A stretch of DNA of 64,000 nt, from contig JAMKCF010000014.1 of the NCBI GenBank assembly GCA_023634235.1, forward strand, positions 620,001 through 684,000, in the 5' to 3' direction. Position numbers and translations under genes: made by a program. Below are positions 1 to 12,456 of the stretch, piece by piece. Each line of letters starts with the position of its first letter. The stretch's first letter is position 1. Origin of the DNA: Pisaster brevispinus. Its lineage: Eukaryota; Echinodermata; Asteroidea; Forcipulatida; Asteriidae. The notes under the pieces are model-generated. The model ran no database searches, had not been told where the DNA came from, and saw only the letters and a program-made list of their open reading frames with translations.

Positions 1-1604
1 TGTTACACACAATGTTTCAGTTACTGCTCAAAAAATGCTATTTATTACTCAGTATTAGCAGTTATATTTGCACAAAACAATTTCAGTCTAAAAACTGTGC
101 TGTGCAAAATTGCTGGACGAAATCATTCTCTGGGTGGAGATATTTCTGTAGTTTTGTCCCCCACATCTCAATCATACACATTTGGAATGCGCGGTCACGG
201 AGAAGGACGTTAAGACACCGGCGTTACGGATCACTGGTAACCTGTCACGTTCTGACTGCGTATATTGATTATTGACGACTACAGGAAAAATATAAGAAAT
301 GAATAAAAGGGAGAATGTTTGTTGTTGATTTAGTATTTCACTTATGCACATGAGAGGAACATGACCCATATCGGACTTTCATAAGATTAATTTCTACACC
401 AGTAATATACGCCCTAAATAAAACTTTAATCCTGAATGAGTGACAGAGTTCTGCGGCTGATTCAGGAAGTAAAAACTGTAAAAGTTTAGACTCATTCCGT
501 CCTTGCCAGCAGCATCGCTTGTGAAATAACACGTAATTATTTCTTCACTGTTTAGAAATGAAAACCCTCAAGGGAACCCCAAGATGAATTCATTAATCCT
601 TAGAATAGTCAGCCCTAGTCCATACTGTCCCCAAAGACATATCAAGAACATGTACAATCACCTTTGGCTTACACACGATCAAAACCTCTGCTCTGAAGCC
701 AATCATGAAAATTAAATTTGTAGACGACGACTAAGTTCCCTGTGAAGGTAGAGGCTACAAAGTGGTGGTAAAGTACAGCAATTACAGTTCAGTTTATTTG
801 ATTATAAAATTAAGCACCTTTGCACGGAGAAAATCAAATGCTAAGGTTGAACGGAACTTCAGGGCCAAATTTCAATAAGCTGTTTACCGGTAACGGAGTT
901 GTTCGACTGAACAAAACACTTAAATTGCATCTATAGGTGAGCATATTCCAAGAAAGTTTTCTACAGTAATTGACAATACCACTTGCAAGTTAAACTGCTT
1001 AGTTGAGTAGCGTCTAACCAAATAAATCTCACTGATTCAACTAAATACAGTTTTTCTGTGGACACACAAGTGGACACACTCACAAGCCATTCATATCAAG
1101 TGTATTTCCTTCCCCATATCGTAAGATGAAAGAGTGCAACTAAACTGTGATTTCACTCCTCACTCAAACTTGTTAGCACATTAGTTATATTTAACTTATA
1201 AAATAGTTGTCCATTAACTCAAGTCACTTTAATATTGAAACACTCCTAGGTTGAAGTAGTAGCTACTCCCAGATAGCCCTTGTCTTGGGTACTTTACCCA
1301 TAGACCCTAACCAAGAACCTGACTACTCTAGACATGGTCACATTGGACCCTACCCACATTGGATGGAGTGTATTCGGAGTGACCTGAATTGGATGATGGA
1401 GTGTGATTTGCATAATTTTACATTCCCCTGGTAACACGGTTTACTAGGGAAGTTGTCTTTTAGAACTTGTCAATTTTTTGGCCTCAATATACTGGGATGC
1501 ATTAAAGAAACAGACCCCTAGCATAATGTGCAATGCTGCTGGTACACTGAGGTTGTGACGCGCACGTTTTTATGCACGAAGAACAGCGATCATCCAATGA
1601 TCTG

Positions 1605-1672
1605 CCTCCTTTTGCCTCAATGAGGGCGCTGTTTGAGAGTGTGATGTCACATGCAAGGGATGTCTTTATAAA
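1605..1672 (+). repeat. Dispersed repeat, GAGGGCGCTG family, copy 1
   Basis: A core reading tgagggcgctgtttgaga followed by a TGATGTCACATGCAAGGG-like stretch recurs three more times in this window (34030, 35393 reversed, 47335 reversed). This copy is in plus orientation. The family is not identified; it may be a short MITE or a SINE body. Confidence 0.55.
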
Positions 1673-2609
1673 AACCATGCTTATAGAACATAGAACCACT
1701 TGATCATTTGATTGTATTAGTTGAATATTTCTTTAGCTCACAGGCTCTCTGAATAGTCCCCAGGAGGGACTGTTAAAGTACCAAATGATGGATACATGGC
1801 TAGAGTGCTCTCACTGTACACACATCAACCGTTTTATCTACACATTCCTAACCCATCTTTTTGCAATCGAAGATGGCAGAGTGCCACTGTGTTTACCTTG
1901 CAATTGAGAAGCACATAGTAATTGCGGGTTCTGACCTATTTTAGGCACAGTCATACAGCTTGCATTTTAAGGCTTCTCACTCAGTTGAGAATCGCCCAGA
2001 CCAGATTGTACCTTGTGAGTGTTGTTCTTTATTGCTGGAATTTGACTTGTAGTGTCCTTGTACCGAGAAGAGAGGTTCTTGAAACATGTTGCGTAGTCAT
2101 TCATGTTAGTCAGGACAGGTTTGAGCACTTGAAATTTGTTGTTTCAGCAGCAGAAAAAAACTTGGGCAAACTGGACACACTATTAAAGTCGTGTTAAATA
2201 TTTGATACATCGCCAATTTTTTACTGGGGAATGTTTCTATCCATGCAGTATTGGCTTTAGTTAGAAATTGGCATTAATGCAATGGAGTACACAACCCAGG
2301 GCCAGCGAAACATTTGGGTGAAACTGGAGGGGGGGGGGGGGGGTGATTTGAGCACAGTAAGAAGAAAGAAAAAAAAAACCAACTTCCTATTCGAAGTTGG
2401 TACTTGTGTTTTTTATCCGTGTATAATTTTGGGCAAATCAACCCCTCTGACACAACCCGACCCCTCTGGCCCCCGACCCCTGACCCCCAAACCATGTTAG
2501 AGCCCTTGATTCATAAATGAAAGCTGTGCATGATGAGTAAATGCATACGTGCATAATTTCCACTGTTTGTCATCATTGACCGCAGCTCATGCAAGATGTA
2601 TGTGATTTG

Positions 2610-2760
2610 ATCAAATTCGAATTTATTCAGGTAAAACACAGCAAGAACATGGCAAAAAAATCATACACAGTAACAGGAGGATAACAGTGGAAATAAATAA
2701 ACAAAAGTAGAAAACAAGGAAGAAAAACTGCACAAAAGTATCCAAGGATATAGCCCCAAA
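2610..2760 (-). mobile_element. Possible antisense retroposon 3' end
   Basis: AT-rich sequence whose reverse complement ends in a GAATAAAT-like tail, similar in style to the segments at 18211 and 63398. No coding motif is visible, so this is a weak call. Confidence 0.2.
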
Positions 2761-2936
2761 AAGCCAATAACTCAAGAGTTATTTTCATTGGGAAAAATTT
2801 ATGTCCTACTCAAGACTTGATTCTGCAATTATTTTACACCATGCACATTGATTAACTACTAACCAGCAACCTAGAAATAATGAGAAGAATCTTTATGTAA
2901 ATTTAGACCTGTATAATTGGTCTTGCTTCTCCAATG

Positions 2937-3055
2937 AAAAAACTAATTACAGAAACGTGTTGACCACAAGGTTAAAAGAACAGTAAGACGTTAAATCCAT
3001 GACCAAGCATGAAGTCATATGAATCAGTCTTGATTAGTCAGTGATTGGTCTTGCC
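2937..3055 (+). repeat. Direct duplication, copy 1
   Basis: About 118 bp beginning aaaaactaattacagaaacg recur at 3286-3403, offset by 349 bp, with scattered mismatches. The two copies flank a 230-bp spacer that includes an A-run at about 3143. The origin is unknown: either an unequal local duplication or two insertions of one element. Confidence 0.8.
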
Positions 3056-3285
3056 CAAAATGTCTGGATATCCGCAAGACTTCAGTGGTCTAGTTAGACA
3101 TGTATAATTTGTCTGGATTCCCAGAAATTGCTGGATAACATTGAAAAAAAAAAAACTCAAACAAACAAAGAAAAACATTGCAGTCATTTGCAATGCTATA
3201 CCTTTTGTCTATTTTAAAGCCATTGTAAAACTGCCTCACTTTACAGTAAAAACCCCCCACCCAGAACGCTACTGACATTTTGTGT

Positions 3286-3403
3286 GAAAAACTAATTACA
3301 GAAACGTGTTGACAATAAGGTTTAAAACAACAGTAAGACGTTAAATCCACGTCCAAGCATGAAGTCATTTTAATCTGTCTTGATTAATCAGTGATTGGTC
3401 TTT
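3286..3403 (+). repeat. Direct duplication, copy 2
   Basis: Second copy of the 2937-3055 segment in the same orientation, diverged by roughly one base in ten. It shares the motif agtaagacgttaaatcca. Confidence 0.8.
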
Positions 3404-6394
3404 TTTTCCCATGAGACAAACTGCCAGAAATGAGGTCACATCAATCACTAACTACAAGCAAATTTGTTGTTTTAACCGACAACTTCTTTGTGATGACAGA
3501 GCCTGAGAGTCTTCATGGCAAGACCAGTTATTTATTTTAAATGAGCATCGAAGGAAATATTACTGAGACAAAATGAATTTCATGGTTCATCAATTCTTGC
3601 CTGTAAGTCATTTTTGGATTGGAGGATAACGTTTTGTTCATTATTTAATAAAAGGAAAGTCAGAGTTATATTAAAAGACTGATGTAGGGAGAGTGTCTGA
3701 GATATTTTAATTTATTTATTGACCAAACCTAGTTTTAAAAAAATGTAAATACATACAACACTAAAAAGTAAAATGTTACTTCGTCTGACACAATAACTAT
3801 TATTTCTATCTCTCAGAAATTGTGGGATATTATTGTTTCTTAATAACATCAAAACTCGTAAACTTTTCCAAACTGAAATCTGTGTTTGAATTATTTTAGA
3901 AACATTAATCAAGATGGTAGTGAAATCTTGATTATATAAATAAGGTCTTCATGTGAGAAACAAACGATTGTATAAACAAATGAGACTTGCTGGTTTATAT
4001 GACGATTCTACAGATTCTTGAAACGTCATATTTATTTCTTAGAGAGGTTTATTTTCGATTCCTCTCACAAAACCGTTCCGTAAAATTCTCCTCATTGCAC
4101 ACAAACATGGCAAAATGTTGAGAATATTTTCCCCAATAATCCTGATTATTGATCCTGAAGAGTTCCCTCGTTAGTGTCTCTAAAGACTGCATTTTTAATT
4201 CACATTATGCAAACACACAGTCCATAATTTCCCTGATGTGTTTTTGCGGCAAAGATCATACTGCCTGGCGGTGTTCACCAGCTAGAGCCCCCTGGGGTGT
4301 GCTGGATGGTGTAATTGCACATGTCCTATCAGTATCAAGGGAAATACAGTGACTAAGAAGCTAGCACCTGCACGTAGCGTTTCCCGATGCATTGTGTCTT
4401 GTCGCAGCAACACGTCGCTCAACTCATCCAGTCAAATGCAATGTCACTTTGCACCTGCGTCAACATTGGAATGGAATGAGACTGTTTCAAGATGTGTTTT
4501 GGTGCTCATTTTTATTCTGAGTCCATAGGGTGTGAGTGATTATAGATACTTCGTATTCTCACACATGTATTTTCCTCTTTCATGATTAGCTCAAGTTGTG
4601 ATATTTGTGTCTGTTTTCTATTTGAAATGTGTCGCCAGAGATCAGGGGAAGAGGAAACTGACGTCTCGTGACTACTTTTGTGAAGTAAGATTATGAAATG
4701 AGAATAAATATAAAGAATGTTCCATTAGGGATTAGGAGGGTCGGGCTGGATGTTGTTGCAGTCTTGTTTAATCATGATAACTCATTGAAATGATAGACGG
4801 CATATGCATAACCCTGCCAGTCATAAAGGATGATGTAGGATTTGAATGTTTTGATTAGCGATTCTTATCATAAATGTTAAAATGTCTACAGCAAATGACA
4901 ATTTTATTGTACAGTTCATTCGGGAGTTGCCCTTCACCACACTCTCTAGCGAAGCACTTATTCACAGATATTTTAGCAAGCTCCTATGTCAACAGTTTGG
5001 AGGTTTTTCTTGTTATTTTAGTTTTACCTCTACTGTGAATTCACTTTGGAGCCTCTTCAAGTCCTTTATAGTATTCAATTGTGTTGACAACTCATGGTTT
5101 TCTTTAGCTTTTGGTGTTTGGTTTGAATTTTTGATTTAGACAAACATCCGACAACGACACTTTTTCCTCCTGACCACATTTCTCATAGTAGGCTCTTAGT
5201 CTTTAGGCCTGTACACAATTTCCTTGGCTAAGCCACTCTGATTGATTGTAAGCAGATCATGTGACCATGGGGGGGGGGGAGAGAATTGTTGGCTTCGTGA
5301 CTACCATGCACATTGTAAACCAGCTGTGTATATATTACAGCCATGAACGTGATGAAGTAGATCTAAACTAGGATTCAGGAAATACAGCCAAACAAATTAT
5401 CTCTTTTTCTCAAGAGAGTCCGCAAATAAATCACAGCTTGGTTGATGTTGTAGAGTGGGGAACGTTTCCATTCCACACTTGGATTTCACAGGATAATAAA
5501 CACAGAAACTAAAGTTACACAGGTCTCTACAAAAATACATCCAATTGAGACCCAGCTGGTATGAAGCAAGTTTAAATCTCACTAAAATACGCTTGTGCTT
5601 GTAAACAAATATTACCCACAGTTATTGTTTTCCTGCCTCCATGATTACATGTATTACTGTTTGTCATTTCTTTTTGTAAAAAATCAATTACAAACAACAA
5701 AATCTTAAGGAAAGTTGTTAGAAATACAGTGGTTGTCGCGAGAGAGAATCGCCTGAGGACAGTCATGCTCTGTGATGAAAGTACTCTTGTTCCATATATT
5801 ATTCAGTTCTAATCGTTGTTCATAGGATCTACACATGTATAGGACTTATCCAAAAGGACAAAGCAATCATAGTAAAGTGTCTTGCCTGAAGCCCAAAACA
5901 CCTCAACTGACCAGTCTCACCATGCTACATCTTCCACAACACTGTCTCAATCCCGTCTTGGTTTTATCATAACCGTCCTTATTATTGAAGTAAAGAAAAC
6001 TAGCGGCACGACTAGAGGAATGTGATATTGGACTCGGGACAACTAATCGCTGCTTTTGTGGGGGCAGTGTGAGGGCAGTGCTGCCGGGTAACTTGAACTA
6101 TCCTCAAGCAGAGTCTAATAACACATGGCGCCATGCCTGGTCGTGAACCACCATTAAAACCTACGCTGAAATCATCCTGTGTTATTTTAACGTGAACATA
6201 ACAGAAGGACTTCATGTGTGTATTGAGGGGGATATTTTTTTCTAGAAAAGGTAGGCGGAAAAAGAAGAAATAATTTGAAGGGTAAGGAAGCAAATCATTG
6301 CGTACATTTTATCTCTTTTTATTGATGCTGTCTTTTTGAGTCACATTGTGCTTTCTGGTAATCTTTCTAGGTTTGTCACAGAGTACAGAATTAG

Positions 6395-6550
6395 CTGATT
6401 GCAAACTGCTTACCAACCAAAAGGTCCTATGGTATAAATGCAAAAACAGTTAATGGAAGGCCCGACGTCTTTCTCGGAGACTAAAACATAATCTGCTCTG
6501 ACAGCTTGATAAAGTCTTAAACCAAAATGCAGGTGGATCACCTGAATTGT
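6395..6550 (+). repeat. Dispersed repeat (gctgattgcaaactgctta family)
   Basis: The start gctgattgcaaactgcttac, then a 'caaccaaaa...ggtataaatg' stretch and a 'ggcc(t/c)gacgt' motif, is shared with 25243-25345 and 42415-42480. All three are in the same orientation. The family is not identified. Confidence 0.45.
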
Positions 6551-7368
6551 TTTGCATTTCAAAACAACCCTCGACCACTTTACATTACCCTCCCATGAAC
6601 CATGTTGCATTGCAACATATCAGTGAGGATCACACCAACAAATCCAAACATCTGGCTCTAGTCTGACTGAGAAATGAAACGTAAGTGATCGATGCTTAGC
6701 ATGGTGCCATCCCCACTCATAAAACCTAAACAAGTTGTTTTAGTTGGACCAGACTGAAGGCTGCTAAACTGTTCATACTAAGTATATATGGCCAGACATA
6801 CCTCTATGCTCATTACTAATTGTTGGTTTTTGTGGGATCATTTTAGCGTTGGACTAAGAAGTATATCATGGAGAAAAGAAAACCATAGCTGAGGTGATGT
6901 ATGCAGGGAGCGTACAGGTATCCCCAGGGAGCTGGAACCTTAATGAATTATTGAAGGAAATACTTACGGCTCTATAATCTCAATCCATGCCACTCCTGAA
7001 TTCCTTGAAGCCAACAGATACCATCAAGTAACAGTCTGAAAAGTCAAATGTCACTCAATTGTGATTGGATTACTCAAATTGTAAGAATCTTAACAGAGCT
7101 TCCTTTATAAGACTAAGTTGCCTTTTACTGCAGGTAGAGTTTCCTGAGGATTTTCAAATCAAATCCTTCTAGCTTGTAAAAATTCACGTTTTGGGTGACC
7201 CAACCGAGAACCCTTTTAAAGTAGTGTAATACATGATGTTGTTCTGAGACTGATCCAGGATTGCTGGGCCATAGGGGTTGGAGTAGAAGGTAGGGAGTGG
7301 GAAATAGGAGTAGGAGGGGGAGAGGGGTAGGGGTGGAGTAGAAGGTAGAGGAGGAGGGGGAATGAGGA

Positions 7369-7490
7369 GAGCTTGCCAACATTGGGGCTAGATAGCTCAG
7401 TTGGTGGAGCAACGGCATGTTTATCCGCAGGTCACAAATTCAAGTCCATCTCTAGTCAACTTGTCTTTGTTCAACCCCAAATTATATTTT
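7369..7490 (+). mobile_element. tRNA-derived SINE, family A
   Basis: A-box-like tagctcagttggtggagc and a diverged B-box (aaattcaagtccatc) are followed by the family tail tttgttcaaccccaaattat. The same head and tail occur at 9167 and 45575. A remnant acceptor-stem pairing (CTAGA with TCTAG) remains. The diverged B-box and shared non-tRNA tail argue against a functional tRNA gene. Confidence 0.8.
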
Positions 7491-9166
7491 CTTTGATGAG
7501 GGGACTGTCTCAACATAAATCTTAGAAATTAGCAAAGTGGATGAGTGCTCTATGCACCTGGTTTTCCCATATGGATAGCTTGACCAAGAAATAAGAGAAA
7601 GATTAATTTTCCCTTCTTATTCAAACATGAGGCTCCGTGGTTTTTTAAATAATTTTTGCCTTTGCCTCTTCCTCACTGCAAAACCTGACCACAAAGAAAT
7701 TCAATACAAAAGAGTGAATTTAGGGTCACGATTGACCCCAATTTAAGTAAAAGGTTCAATAATTAGATGAGTTGATGGAATAAATATACAGATGGAATGT
7801 GTAAAAACCAGTGTTCAATGGACATAGTGACCAGAGGTGTGTAAGGGTGTGACAGCCCCAAATAAATTATTTTCAGTCAGTTTTTTGAGCCTCGGTCAGC
7901 AGCTGAAGCACAAAATTAAATCTGGACTAAAATTCAGTAATTTTGCTAACCAAAAAGCAGCATTTTTCCTGTAAGCAAACTCATTTGCCAAAAAGAAAAA
8001 TAAATAAAAATGCTAGAAATAGGCATCTAGAAGTCCAGTCGGCAGTGTAGGAAAACAGCTCCTCACATAGTTCAAAACCAAGTCAACAGCAGAAATCCAA
8101 TCACAGTCCATCAGGAAATGGACTTTTCGACTTCTTTTATTCGTTTTGAGTCAAATTTCCCTTCTGCAATTCCTTTCTGTGTTTTCTTCACGACACGGTA
8201 GAGTGTCTAGACCCCTCGAGGGGGTATGACCGTTTCTAAGCTGATTGGTCTAAATCCTAGTCTTGATTCCTCATCTCTTCTGCCCTGCTGCTCAACCAGC
8301 GCCTTTTAACAAAAAGCTGTACCGGAACGGATAAATTTACACCTACGTTAAAACTTGCCCAAATTGCCTGGCAAGCCAATCTGAATAAGTCCAGAGTCAA
8401 ATTTTGTTTTCTTTAAAAACTACAGACTCTCTGCTAAAAGTGTCAGAATCTATAGTCCCACCTACAGAAAGGACCTCGGATGAAAACAAAAACCCCAGGT
8501 CAGTTTTCTGACAGTAAGTATTTACAATATATAATATGAATAAAAAAGGCATTTAGCGCCTTATGTAACATTCTCCAAAGCACCTCACAAAAAAAACTAT
8601 TGAACATAGGCAATAAAAATTCTTAATACGAAATCAAAAAATTATAAAGTATGTAGATATAGCTGCCAAGTAATTAAACACAGAAGCAATCTCAACTAAA
8701 AGTAAGCTACAAAGCAAGAGAGAAAAGAAAATATCTGAAAAGCCAAAACAAAGCCTTGAAAAAGTTAAATTATTCGGGTAGTATTGCAAAACAGAAAAAC
8801 TTAACGATTGTTCAAATACATTAAGTACCAAAAACACCTTCAATACCTGGATACATGTGTGTTCCTTCTACCCATTCATTTTCTTGGAAAATTGCTTCAA
8901 AAGTGGTAAGACAATGAAACAACAGAGTGCTAAAAAATCCTGCTTTGGTTTGCCTTTGTTTGTTCTTGCCAGTGTGCAGTATGTCTTTCCCATTCAAGCA
9001 GTTTGACATACTGGGTATATCTTGTACTTTATTTTTCATCTGTGTGTAACATTAATAAACATGGTTGTCCCAGGTGGTATCATGATTTAGGTGTGATCCT
9101 TGGCTATAAGGCAGTTACAGGTTGTATGGCTTCTGACTGGTACCTGAAACAAAGATATTGACAAGA

Positions 9167-9326
9167 TTGGGAGACCACCAATGGTCGGGCTGGATAGCTC
9201 AGTTGGTGGAGCGCCAGCACATTAAACCAGAGGTCACAGGTTCAAGTCCTGCTCTAGTAATTTCTCTTTGTTCAACCCCAAATTATTCAAAATTTACACA
9301 ATCAGATTCCCTTGTGGTTTATTACT
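9167..9326 (+). mobile_element. tRNA-derived SINE, family A, best-preserved copy
   Basis: A-box tagctcagttggtggagc and B-box ggttcaagtcc are intact. The tail tttgttcaaccccaaattat is followed by about 40 bp (ending near 'gtggtttatta') shared with the copy at 45575. Upstream, a short 'gagaccaccaa' head is also shared. Confidence 0.85.
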
Positions 9327-11364
9327 TGATATTCATAAATATTATGAGATGACAAGTTTGCATTTTCCTGACATTTTTTTCATTAAATGTGAAATGTGAC
9401 AAATTATTGGGCGTCCCTGTGGATTGCCAGGTGGATATCCAATCAGAGAAGCTGGATACATTTCTTGTATACTCTCAGTGCATGTTGCCAGCGTAATTCA
9501 CACTAGTAACCAAACTCACACATCAGTCACGTTCACATTCTCACCGGTTTGTTTGTTGCCGCCAAAGTACACTTCACTTCATTCAATGAGGATTATAAAC
9601 AAGAAGATATTGCAATATTATTCCAAGGCTGTTGGCATGCAAATCGATGTAACTCCAGTACTTTGCTCTTTAAAAATTGCTTGAATTAACCTAAGTAGGC
9701 AGTTATCTACCGATGTAGAAGTGTTTAATGAGAGAAAAGTTAGTCTTGTTTTAAGTAGAGCCAAGTCTTTCTATTTTTCTGGACTTTTAATTTTTTACAA
9801 AGACTTGTAATTAAAATAAACTGAATAGTTTCAATCTGAAAGCTCACTGATTATACAGTTTGTACCAGTATCAATCCATTAGAAAATGGAAACATTGTAT
9901 TCTCTCATTATGTATCGTGAACTTGGACTAGTCTTGAATTAGGATCATAGTGTTTCTTCACTGTACTCCATTTCCAGTTGAACTTACTTCCCACCCCATC
10001 CTTTTCAAATTGTAGATCTGCCCTGTTTAAAATGTTTCTTTGTGCAGTGTGGTTAAAGCCTTCAGGCATACTGGAGGAGCACTTGACATAGAAACCTAAC
10101 CTATTTACATGCAGTTACTTTAACACACAGTGAAAACACAGTCTTTCCTCTCTCGGGCTGCCGTGTGTTTAAGATGGAGTCTGATTGCTGTGGTCGTGAC
10201 TAAATGCGTGACTTTTCTTACAATTTGACAGGAAATTCAGGAATGATGGAAACCTTTAGGGAAAGAACAGGGCGTAACCCAACCTTCTGTTTTTTAGTTC
10301 ATTCATAAGTAGTTCTCAGTTTGCTTCAATTCTAGGACGATTTAATATTTTATATAATTTATTTGACATATTTATAACCATGTAACCAAAACAACCACAA
10401 CTCCAAATCTCAAAATCATAGAATTCTATTGACCATAATAAAAGGCTAAAAGTACCGTAGTGTAAATAAATTTTAATAATGCTTGGGATGTGAACAGCTA
10501 ATTACAATTGCAGGCAAAAGTAGTAAACAAGTTTGCTGGAAAGCACCACACAACAAGAATATATTGGAATGGCTTAAAAATTGCTCTAGTAGAGGTTTTG
10601 TTGATACTAATCCATTCTAAGTCAGTATTAATTTTAGCTATAAAGGAAAACAACTAATTTGGCGCTGATAGTTTTGAAAAAAAAGAAGAAGTTTTGTATC
10701 ATTTGATCTTTATTTGATGCAGGCTGCTTTAAACTCAACACTTTGGGGTTTGAAAGTGTTACTATGGAAACAATTGCAATATCAGATCTTCGTTCAAGGC
10801 CTCCAATTCCAAACACAAGTTCATCTTTAATTTGCTACATCCAGTTGTATTTATACCTCAGAAAAAAATTCCCAATCTGTTTATTATACCTATTCTAAAT
10901 CACTTTATCTACAATGACAATCTTCCAAATCTGCATTTGATGCAAAGCTTCTGCCTTTAGACAGCCGATAGTCTATCATTCTACATTTGTTCCCCCAACC
11001 TGGGGTCTGAGACTATATCTGTGTTTGGGTTGAGTATGGCAGCTGCATGCTATGCATTGATTTAGGGAACTATATCCAGAGTAATGTATAATATATGCTG
11101 TGGTGTAGATAGTGTTACCTAGTACTAGATCATGCATGTATTCTATGGGGCTTCAAACTCACTCGCACTTTAGGGTTAAATGATACACCTGTGTATTTCT
11201 CACTGTGGCACCCCCAGACACCCCCCCCCCCAACTTTCAAAGTATCTTTGTAATCAACAATTTCCATTCCTTATAATGCAGCACTATCTACTTCAGAGTG
11301 AACATTTTTTGGGGTATGAAAAGATACCAAAATGTAGTATTTAAATCGGGGATAGAGTATATTT

Positions 11365-11516
11365 ATTATTTATTTACCCTCACACCGATGTGGGATAAGC
11401 ACTGTGTACACGGTGCTTTCCAAGTCTTATGGATAAAAAATAATTAACCTCAGGTGGGATTCGAACCTTGACTTCCACTTTCTAGAGCAGATAACCGCCG
11501 CACAAATAAGATATTA
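11365..11516 (-). mobile_element. tRNA-derived SINE, family B (antisense)
   Basis: The reverse complement has a B-box (ggttcgaatcccacc), then a body matching the copies at 21005 and 27695: a 'ggtgctttccaagtctt' block and a 'cctcacaccgatgtg' block, with an AAATAAATAAATA-type tail at the left edge. The A-box half is diverged. Confidence 0.7.
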
Positions 11517-11859
11517 AGTAATAAGAATGATTGCAAAAAGTTTGTCCATTACATCATCATGTACGTCATGTTTTTAGGAAAGGAATAGATGAACCTTTAT
11601 CATGAAGTAAATATCTTGTACTCTTCTCTTAATTCAGTTCCAGAGTTCCTCGCGGCTTATCTGAAATCTTGCTTCCCCTAAGAATTCCATAACTTGAAAC
11701 GCTCTGTATTTAATTAAAGATCAGCAAGTCACCCAGAAAAGCTTTTTTTTAAAATGACTGTGTTTTAAAGTCAGATTAGCCCCATGGCTACATTTCTTGC
11801 CTCATTCATTCTCCCTCTGTCACTCATTCTGGTCTACCATCATCTAGAGACTTTTTGAG

Positions 11860-12010
11860 CCTCATTCCAAAAGAAGTTGGGGGACATGGCATTTGCTACA
11901 GCTGCTCCTCGCTTGTGGAATTTGTTACTACTGCACGTACAAATATTTCCTTCAGTACTTTTAAGTATCAACTCAAAACGCATTTGATGTCTCTAAGTTT
12001 TTCTTGCTCA
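11860..12010 (+). mobile_element. 5'-truncated non-LTR retrotransposon 3' end (decayed)
   Basis: Translation gives AFATAAPRLWN and, after a frameshift, FKYQLKTHL. This matches the C-terminal tail typical of ORF2 reverse-transcriptase proteins of LINE families ('FS.AAP.LWN.LP...FK..LKTHLF'). It is frameshifted and lacks the RT domain, so it is dead. It lies just upstream of the first visible EGF exon, in the presumed intron. Confidence 0.75.
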
Positions 12011-12191
12011 GTGTAACTGCATTTTTATTATCATTTTCCGTGTATGTATTTTAAAGTTTTTGTACAGGTATTTTATGCTGTATTCTTATAGGTGGATATG
12101 TACGCGTTAAAAGTTTTGTTACTATCAATATTATCAAACTGTAAACAAGATATACCAAAGGCTATATTTTATTTTGTTGGTTTTTCTGCAG

Positions 12192-12456
12192 ACGGATTTC
12201 ACCTGTCATTGTTGTGAAGGCTACACCGGTCCCCATTGTGAGGAATACGATGGTTGCCAATCACACCAGTGCTCAGAAGGTTCCACATGCCTTGATAAAC
12301 AACAAGGCTATGATGGGCATGACTACCAGTGTGTCTGCCAACGAGGCATGATGGGAGAACATTGCGATATCGAAGCTGATGAGTGTATGAGTAGTCCATG
12401 TGTAGAAGGTATCTGTGAGGATAGAGTGAACGGATACCAGTGTTACTGTACACCAG
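12192..12456 (+). CDS. EGF exon: partial EGF + EGF1 + most of EGF2
   Basis: Acceptor tttttctgcag/ACG and donor CCAG/gtaagg. The encoded peptide opens inside a domain ([18 protein letters not shown]), then carries one full EGF (DGC...EHCD) and most of a second (DECMSSPC...CYCTPG) completed by the next exon. The start is in phase 0 and the end in phase 1. An in-frame ATG at 12174 lies inside the polypyrimidine tract and is not a likely start. Confidence 0.88.

Larger units (their letters stand above)
1..12191. other. Non-coding region upstream of / within EGF-receptor gene
   Basis: No convincing coding exon was found on either strand. The open frames are short and lack cysteine spacing, splice-site context or family motifs. 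The stretch probably combines 5' introns of the EGF-repeat gene, whose first visible exon begins mid-domain at 12192, with intergenic DNA. It holds a direct duplication (2937-3403), two SINEs (7369, 9167), an antisense SINE (11365), a LINE 3' tail (11860), a dispersed GAGGGCGCTG element (1605) and homopolymer G/C runs (about 2329, 5268, 11220). Weakly conserved small exons could be missed. Confidence 0.6.

Noticed and set aside
7125..7418. Pro/Leu/Ser-rich minus-strand open frame
   Set aside because: Produced by a GGAGTAGAAGGTAG-type purine-rich simple repeat next to a SINE; no homology seen.
9186..9260. Functional tRNA gene
   Set aside because: A- and B-boxes are present, but the acceptor stem does not close properly and the same head is followed by one conserved non-tRNA tail at three loci, so it is a SINE.
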